DNA of 64,000 nucleotides, taken from contig NZ_KB911461.1 of the NCBI RefSeq assembly GCF_000383475.1, forward strand, positions 372,001 to 436,000. Reading direction: 5' to 3'. The stretch is from Microbacterium sp. 11MF. GTDB lineage: Bacteria; Actinomycetota; Actinomycetes; Actinomycetales; Microbacteriaceae. Positions 58,612 to 64,000 of the stretch are shown here, piece by piece (positions within the stretch are counted from its first letter, which is position 1; each line of letters starts with the position of its first letter). Both the position numbers and the translations under genes were made by a program. The notes under the pieces are model-generated. The model did no database searches. It was not told where the DNA came from and worked only from the letters and a program-made list of their open reading frames with translations.

Positions 58612-60309
58612 TCAGCCCGCTCGCTCGACCGGGACGGCGAACTCGCCTTCGAGGACGACCCGGTCGCCTCTCTGCCGCAGGGTGGTCCGCGCCCCTCGCG
58701 TGCCGATGCCCGTCACGTGCTCTCCGCCGGGCGCGCCGGTGAGGCGAAGGATGCCGGGGCTGCCGACGCGCACGCTGAGCTGATCGTCGACGCGCTCGAT
58801 CGCGACCTCGGCCCACCGGGCGCCGGAGTGCTTGACCGCGTTCACGAGTCCCTCGTTGACGAGGCTGGTGACCGCCTCGCCGACGATCGCGTCGTCGAGG
58901 CTCGCGCGGGCGTCGTCGTGGATCGCGAGCGAGACGTCCATGACGACCGACCACGCGCGTACCAGGTCGTGGATGTCCTCGGCGTCGACTGCGGCCGGGG
59001 CATCCGCGGTGCTCACCTGGTCGAAGATCTCGTCGGTCTGCGCCCGGAAGGTGGCGAGCATTTGCTCGTCGGCGGGGTTCTCGTCGACGTGCGCGGCGAG
59101 GATCACGCACCGCCCCTGCAAGCGGCCGTGCAGCAGGTCGGTGGCGCGGCGCAGGGGGAGCTGCGCGGCATCCACCTCAGCGGCGAGGGTGCGCGCCGAG
59201 TCGAGCAGCACGGTCGTGGCGCGCTCCTCCTCGGCGCGGGCGCGGCGGTACGCGTCGACGGACACGCTGATGATGACGGCGACGAGGGGGACCGCGACGA
59301 GAGGCACGAGCCCGAGTGAACCGACGCTCGGGATGAGGGCGAACGAGAGCGCCATCACGCCGACGCCCACGGCCAGCCAGGTGGCGACGAAGACGGCGCC
59401 GCGCAGGCGTGGACGCAGCCGGCGGGTGGATCGGATGATCGCCGAGGCGACGAGGTCGAGCGCCGCGCACACGAGGATCGCGGTGAGGGCGACCGACGGT
59501 CCGCCGTGGGCGAGGCCGAACGGGAGCGTCGCGCCGACGTACGTGAGGCCCACTGTCAGCAGGGGGGTCCTGCCGAGTCGTCCGACGAGCGGGACGCGCT
59601 GGGCCTCGCCGACGCTGACGTCAGCGGGCGAGCGGGGTGTGGGGGCGGTGCGCACGGCGTCGAGCGCGTGCGACGCGGCCCGCACCCGGTCGGAGTACTC
59701 CCGGACCGCGTCGTAGGTCACCGGACGGCCCAGCAGATCGTCGCGCGATGCGCGCAGCTCGGCGACGAGACGGTCGCGCTCGGCGTCGCCGTCGCGCCGC
59801 AGTCGCTGCACCTCGGCGATGGCGGCGCGCATCTGGGCGCCGGCGAGCTGTAGGCGGGTCGTCGTCGCCCGCAGCCGACGCTGGTAGGTGATGGCCACCG
59901 CGCACGCCGTGAACAGGGCGACGCACGTGACGAGGTTGGTGGTGATGCGGTTCGGCCAATTGCCGCCGGTGGAGGTGCCGAAGACGAGGGTGCTGATGCC
60001 GTCGTTGAGGAAGGGGCGGATGCCGGAGATCAGGACGATCGCTCCAATGATCGTCCACGCCCTCGCCGCCGGCCGCTCGAGGCGCCGCTCGGCCCAGGTC
60101 GCCGCGAAGCCGATCGCGATGAGCGGAGGCGAGCCGAGCGCCGCCACGGCGACGCCGCGGAGATAGCCGAGGAACGAGGGGTCGCCGACGCTGGGCACGC
60201 TCAGGAGGACTCCGACGGCGAGGGCGAGGAGCAGCGACCAGCGGCTGAAGTACTCACCGCTGACGAACGTCGCGCCCAGCGTCCGCCAGACGCGTCGTGC
60301 TCTCCCCAT
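58612..60309 (-). CDS. Atypical membrane histidine kinase-like protein
   Basis: This 565-residue protein has two membrane blocks: four or more helices at about 20-140, and a second block at about 250-370. Between them is a charged helix. The C-terminal part resembles the HATPase of NarL-type sensor kinases: VNEGLVNAVKHSGARWAEVA (N-box) and GIGTRGARTTLRQRGDRV, a weak G-box. I found no H-box with the usual His-Glu pattern. It may be a pseudokinase or an ATP-binding partner. The start overlaps the stop of the upstream secreted Asp-box gene (TGATG), so they are coupled. Confidence 0.7.
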   Translation of the reverse strand: MGRARRVWRTLGATFVSGEYFSRWSLLLALAVGVLLSVPSVGDPSFLGYLRGVAVAALGSPPLIAIGFAATWAERRLERPAARAWTIIGAIVLISGIRPFLNDGISTLVFGTSTGGNWPNRITTNLVTCVALFTACAVAITYQRRLRATTTRLQLAGAQMRAAIAEVQRLRRDGDAERDRLVAELRASRDDLLGRPVTYDAVREYSDRVRAASHALDAVRTAPTPRSPADVSVGEAQRVPLVGRLGRTPLLTVGLTYVGATLPFGLAHGGPSVALTAILVCAALDLVASAIIRSTRRLRPRLRGAVFVATWLAVGVGVMALSFALIPSVGSLGLVPLVAVPLVAVIISVSVDAYRRARAEEERATTVLLDSARTLAAEVDAAQLPLRRATDLLHGRLQGRCVILAAHVDENPADEQMLATFRAQTDEIFDQVSTADAPAAVDAEDIHDLVRAWSVVMDVSLAIHDDARASLDDAIVGEAVTSLVNEGLVNAVKHSGARWAEVAIERVDDQLSVRVGSPGILRLTGAPGGEHVTGIGTRGARTTLRQRGDRVVLEGEFAVPVERAG

Positions 60310-61199
60310 CAGCGTGTCGTGCTGAGGAGCTGATCTCCCACCCACACCCGCACGGTATCGCTCGTGAGGGCCAGGGCGACAGGTCCGGGTGCGGCGGGGG
60401 CGTCGGGAGCGAGGCAGTCGATGGGTGCGCTCTCGGGGGTGAGCGTCGCGACCTGTATGCCGTCGCAGTCGGGGCTCGTGGTGGCGCCGACGATGTCGCC
60501 GTTGAGCACATCGAGGGCGATCACCCCGGTGCCGATCTCGGTGATCTCGCCATCGGCCACGTCGTAGGCCGTGCCGTCGCAGATGAACGCCGCGGTGCCA
60601 CTCGAGGTGCGAAGGCCCCACGGCTGCGCGCACGGGGCGTCGACGGTGGTGCCGTCGATGACCAGGCTGTCGCCGGTGATGTAGGCGGATGCCGGCAGCA
60701 GGTCGTCGTACGGCGACCAGAACGTGCCTTCGGTGAACGTGCGCAGAGCCTGGGTCTCGCAGTCGTCGCCGAGGTCGGCGACGAGGTCGGCCTGGGTTTC
60801 GGCGAACGGCGTCAGGGCGCGGATCTGCGCGATGTCGCGGTAGGTGGGGGTGACGTCGACCCAGGTCTCACCGTCGTCATCCGATCGTTCGACGAGGGGT
60901 GCCGGGCCGTCGCACCGGCCCGCGGTGGCGCGCCACATCATGTCGGCGTCGACGGCGAGGAACCGCTCATCGGCGTCGGGCGGTGCGATCGCGGCGGCGC
61001 TCGCCGAGGGCGACGGTGAGGACGTCGGGGGAGTGAGACCGACCGTGGGTGCCGGACGCGTCGCCGGGTCGACACCGTCGCCCTGGCCGCGCTGCAGGGC
61101 CAGCACGACGAGGGCCGCGACGGCGACCGTCAGCGCGACGACGAGCAGCGCGACGACGATCGAGGGCAGCCCGCGTCGGTCGGGCGAGCGGCGGGCCAT
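60309..61199 (-). CDS. Membrane-anchored Asp-box (sialidase-like propeller) protein
   Basis: This 296-residue protein has an N-terminal membrane helix (SIVVALLVVALTVAVAALVV), a proline- and serine-rich linker, and an extracytoplasmic domain of beta strands with one clear Asp-box, SDDDGETWVDVT, and several weaker repeats. Four Cys may form disulfides. It lacks the catalytic residues of sialidase that I can recognise. It is coupled to the atypical kinase by a one-base overlap and lies 3 bases after the tyrosine kinase gene, so a sensing or scaffolding role in polymer export is possible. Not a known family to me. Confidence 0.6.
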   Translation of the reverse strand: MARRSPDRRGLPSIVVALLVVALTVAVAALVVLALQRGQGDGVDPATRPAPTVGLTPPTSSPSPSASAAAIAPPDADERFLAVDADMMWRATAGRCDGPAPLVERSDDDGETWVDVTPTYRDIAQIRALTPFAETQADLVADLGDDCETQALRTFTEGTFWSPYDDLLPASAYITGDSLVIDGTTVDAPCAQPWGLRTSSGTAAFICDGTAYDVADGEITEIGTGVIALDVLNGDIVGATTSPDCDGIQVATLTPESAPIDCLAPDAPAAPGPVALALTSDTVRVWVGDQLLSTTR

Positions 61200-61202
61200 G
61201 AC

Positions 61203-62717
61203 TCAGCGGGCTGCGGCGTCGCCGGCATCCCGCGCACCGCGACGCGAGTCGACGCCGATCTCGCCGAAGGCGGGCGCCGTGTCGGGGACGACGGCGACGG
61301 GCGTCTTGCGCTTGCGGCCGCGGGCGGCCTTGGGCTGCTCCTGCGTGTAGCCGTACCCGCCGTATCCGTACCCGTAGCCATAGCCGTAACCGCTGTAGTA
61401 CGAGTCGGGTCCGCGCGTGGGCACCATCGACATGACGAAGCCGGCGACCTTCGCACCCACGGTGTGCAGGGCCTCGACGGCACCTTCGAGCTGGTGCCGG
61501 GTGACCTTGCCGGCCGAGGCGACGAGGATGGCGCCGCTCGTGCCGCGCGCGAGGATCGCCGCGTCGGTGACGGGCAGCAGGGGCGGGGCGTCGCACAGGA
61601 CGACGTCGAAGTCGCGCTCGAGCACGTCGAGGAGGGTCGCCATCTGCTTCGAACCGAGCAGCTCGCTCGGGTTGGGCGGGATCTTGCCGGCGGGCAGGAC
61701 GAACAGGCTGCGCCCACCCCACGGCAGCATGACGTCACCGACGCGGGTGCGGCCGATGAGGACGTCGGTCAGGCCGACGCCGCCCTCGATGCCGAGGTAT
61801 TCGGCGACCTTGGGCTTGCGCAGGTCGGTGTCGAGCAGCGCGACCTTCTTGCCGGCGTCGGCGAGGGCGATCGCGAGGTTGATGGTCGTGGTCGACTTGC
61901 CCTCGCTCGGCACCGAGCTCGTGATGACGAAGCTCGCGCGGCCGCCCATGTCGAGGAACTGCAGGTTCGTGCGCAGCGCGCGGAACGACTCGGCACGCGG
62001 GCTGAGCGGGTCGGCGTGCACGATGAGCGGGCGCTCCTTGGCCTTCGTGTCGTACGCGATCGCGCCGAGAGACGGCGAGGAGGTGATCGCCTCGGCATCC
62101 CGCGGGGTGCGGACCTTGTTGTCGAGCACGGTCCGCAGGACCGCGATGCCGATGCCCAGGGCCAGGCCGACGAGCAGACCCAGCGCGAGGTTGAGCGGCA
62201 CGTTGGGGCTCGCCGGCGAGAGGGCCGGCTGTGCATCGCTGACCCGGGTGAGCCGGATCGGGCTGCCGCCTTCTTCGATCTGCGGCTCGATCTCGGGGAC
62301 CACGGTCGACAGGCTCGCCGCGACCTGATTGGCGAGGTTCGCCGCGACCACCGGGTCGGGGTCGGATGCCGTGATCGTGATGATCGTGGTGTTGAGCGCC
62401 GACGACGCGGTGACCTGCTGAGCGAGGCTCTGCGCGGTGACGCCCAGGTCGAGCTCGGCGATCACCGGGTTGAGCACGATCGGGGTCGTCACGAGCCCGA
62501 CGTACGTGTTGATGCGCGTCTGCGCGAAGTTCGCACCCTGCTGGATGTCGGATGCCGTGCCGCCGGTCTGCGTCGAGACGGCGACGCTGCTCGACGACTC
62601 GTACACCGGGGTGCGCGTGAGCGAGTAGGCGGCTGCAGCGCCCAGACCGACCAGCGTCAGGACGACGATGACGAGCCAGTTCTTGCGGAGGACGCGGATG
62701 TAGTCGCTGAGCTCCAT
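61203..62717 (-). CDS. Wzz-type chain-length determinant / tyrosine autokinase
   Basis: This 504-residue protein has an N-terminal Wzz domain with a first membrane helix (LVIVVLTLVGLGAAAAYSL), an extracytoplasmic helical region, a second helix (about 180), and a cytoplasmic BY-kinase: SSVPSEGKSTTTINLAIALA (Walker A), VALLDTDLRKPKV (Walker A prime) and VVLCDAPPLLPVTDAAIL (Walker B). The C-terminus has the tyrosine cluster YYSGYGYGYGYGYGGYGY. These autokinases control length and export of exopolysaccharide. The start is ATG after GAGAGGCACC. Its gene is next to the sensor genes and divergent from an epimerase gene. Confidence 0.93.
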   Translation of the reverse strand: MELSDYIRVLRKNWLVIVVLTLVGLGAAAAYSLTRTPVYESSSSVAVSTQTGGTASDIQQGANFAQTRINTYVGLVTTPIVLNPVIAELDLGVTAQSLAQQVTASSALNTTIITITASDPDPVVAANLANQVAASLSTVVPEIEPQIEEGGSPIRLTRVSDAQPALSPASPNVPLNLALGLLVGLALGIGIAVLRTVLDNKVRTPRDAEAITSSPSLGAIAYDTKAKERPLIVHADPLSPRAESFRALRTNLQFLDMGGRASFVITSSVPSEGKSTTTINLAIALADAGKKVALLDTDLRKPKVAEYLGIEGGVGLTDVLIGRTRVGDVMLPWGGRSLFVLPAGKIPPNPSELLGSKQMATLLDVLERDFDVVLCDAPPLLPVTDAAILARGTSGAILVASAGKVTRHQLEGAVEALHTVGAKVAGFVMSMVPTRGPDSYYSGYGYGYGYGYGGYGYTQEQPKAARGRKRKTPVAVVPDTAPAFGEIGVDSRRGARDAGDAAAR

Positions 62718-62890
62718 GGTGCCTCTCGTGCCTACGCCCGGCGGACGTGCGAACAATGCGGCTCAGTCTGCCACAGGGCTGTGTCGGGCAGATGACACGC
62801 GGCGCCTCGGATCGAGCAACAGGTCAGGGCGTGTCAAACTGCCGGACTTGAACCTCGTGGCATAGGTCCGATGGAGATCGAGCGTGCGAA

Positions 62891-62919
62891 ATGGACGCGA
62901 CACATGCGCGTGCTAGCTT
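62891..62919 (+). promoter_or_regulatory. Candidate promoter of the epimerase gene
   Basis: ATGGAC (62891-62896) and TAGCTT (62914-62919) are separated by 17 bases. The predicted start near 62926 leaves 27 bases, including GGAGGCTGACGGGGG as ribosome binding site. Confidence 0.5.
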
Positions 62920-62952
62920 GACGGCGAGTTTCGGAGGCTGACGGGGGTAGAA

Positions 62953-63969
62953 GTGAAGCGAATACTGATAACTGGGAGCGCGGGATTTATTGGGTTCCAT
63001 CTCGCGCGCCGGATGCTCGATCTTGGGCATGACGTCTTGGGTCTGGACTCACTCAACACCTACTACGACCCTGATTTGAAGGCCCGCCGCCTTAAAATGC
63101 TGGCCGGTTACGAGCGGCATCACTTTGTGCAAGGGCGTGTGGAGGACGCCTCCGTCGTGGCGGGCTGTGTCGAAACACACAAGCCTGAGGTAGTCATTCA
63201 CCTGGCGGCCCAAGCGGGCGTTCGATACAGCCTCGAGAATCCGAGCGCGTACCTAGACTCAAATGTCACCGGCACGCAGGTTCTATTGGATGCGCTGAAA
63301 GACCACGCCCCGTCTCATTTGATGATCGCGTCTACATCGTCGGTCTTCGGCGGAAACAGCGAGGTGCCGTTCTCGGAACTTCATCGGACACAGTATCCGA
63401 TGTCTTTGTACGCGGCGTCAAAGATCGCGACCGAGGCCATGGCGCATTCGTATGCGCACCTTTACGGAATGCCGACATCCGTGTTCCGGTTCTTCACCGT
63501 GTACGGCCCGTGGGGGCGGCCAGACATGGCCCTTTTCAAGTTTATCTCGGCAATGGAAGAGGGAGCGTCGATCGACGTCTACGGCCACGGACAGATGAGC
63601 CGCGATTTCACCTATATCGATGACCTGATCGACGCCATCGAGCGGCTGTCTTCATGCCCCCCGGCCTTGGGGGAGCCCGTAGCCGAATATGACTCTTTGA
63701 GTCCTGTCGCGCCGTATCGAACTGTCAACATCGGAAACGGCTCGCCGACACCCCTCCTGGAGTTCGTCGATGCCGTGGAAGCTGCTTGGGGCGGCGGTCC
63801 GGTGTTGCGGAACATGCTGCCGATGCAGCCGGGCGACGTCGTGCGAACTTTCGCAGACAATCGTCTGATGACGAGACTCATCGGGGCGGTCGACCAGACC
63901 CACGTCCGCGACGGCGTCGCGAGATTCGTTCAGTGGTACCGCGACTATAACGGGCCATCGGTCTTGTGA
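62953..63969 (+). CDS. NAD-dependent nucleotide-sugar epimerase (UDP-glucuronate 4-epimerase type)
   Basis: This 338-residue short-chain dehydrogenase-fold enzyme has the NAD-binding TGSAGFIGFHLARRML, the segment ASTSSVFGGNSEVPFSE, the catalytic YAASK (Tyr153, Lys157), and FFTVYGPWGRPDMALFKF, which is very close to UDP-glucuronate 4-epimerases (CapI type). It probably converts UDP-glucuronate to UDP-galacturonate for capsule synthesis. The start is GTG. The gene is clearly richer in A and T and uses codons such as ATA, AAA, TTA-type and TTT that the neighbours avoid, and it lacks the GGATGCC heptamer, so it may be recently acquired. Confidence 0.93.
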   Translation: MKRILITGSAGFIGFHLARRMLDLGHDVLGLDSLNTYYDPDLKARRLKMLAGYERHHFVQGRVEDASVVAGCVETHKPEVVIHLAAQAGVRYSLENPSAYLDSNVTGTQVLLDALKDHAPSHLMIASTSSVFGGNSEVPFSELHRTQYPMSLYAASKIATEAMAHSYAHLYGMPTSVFRFFTVYGPWGRPDMALFKFISAMEEGASIDVYGHGQMSRDFTYIDDLIDAIERLSSCPPALGEPVAEYDSLSPVAPYRTVNIGNGSPTPLLEFVDAVEAAWGGGPVLRNMLPMQPGDVVRTFADNRLMTRLIGAVDQTHVRDGVARFVQWYRDYNGPSVL

Positions 63970-64000
63970 TGCGATCAACACGTTTTTCCCACGGGGCGCG

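Overview
The window is a GC-rich (roughly 70 percent by eye) actinobacterial chromosome segment. Gene order and protein sequences point to the Microbacteriaceae, and Microbacterium or a close relative is my best guess. The evidence is the str/S10/spc/alpha ribosomal clusters, GTG and TTG starts, very tight operons and -10 boxes of the TAGACT/TAGGCT type. No database search was possible, so the genus is an inference.

Region 1 (1-1883) holds the 3' end of fusA and all of tuf. Region 2 (1979-20405) is an exopolysaccharide locus lying between tuf and rpsJ. It encodes several GT-B glycosyltransferases, two other glycosyltransferase-like domains, four polysaccharide pyruvyl transferase domains (one stand-alone, three fused to a beta-propeller, a glycosyltransferase or a membrane module), a secreted clan-A glycoside hydrolase resembling polysaccharide-biosynthesis hydrolases, a DUF4012 protein and an initiating polyprenyl-phosphate sugar transferase. 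Together they suggest a surface polymer with pyruvate ketals.

Region 3 (20448-37145) is the S10-spc-alpha ribosomal block from rpsJ to rplQ, with secY, adk, map, a DsbA-like thiol protein, infA, rpmJ and rpoA. rpsN (S14) is absent from its usual place between rplE and rpsH. Region 4 (37219-42073) holds an OafA-type acyltransferase with an SGNH domain, a universal stress protein and a PfkB kinase, all lying between rplQ and truA.

Region 5 (42093-64000) is a second envelope and exopolysaccharide region. It contains two paralogous surface proteins with an unusual C-terminal anchor, a lipoprotein pair, a cellulose-synthase-like GT2 enzyme, three palindromic repeats, an OmpR-type regulator, a GH6 hydrolase, an EEP-family protein, a second DUF4012 protein, a degenerate GGDEF membrane protein overlapping a histidine kinase, a second initiating sugar transferase, a MASE1-like histidine kinase divergent from a CheY-like regulator, an atypical kinase, a secreted Asp-box protein, a Wzz/tyrosine-kinase protein and a nucleotide-sugar epimerase. 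The epimerase has clearly different base composition and may be acquired.

The signals I find most interesting are the multiplied and progressively degenerate pyruvyl transferase fusions, the three palindromic repeats, a GGATGCC/GGCATCC heptamer that recurs in every context and overrides codon preference, and an AACTGAATA motif shared by three translation-gene intergenic regions.
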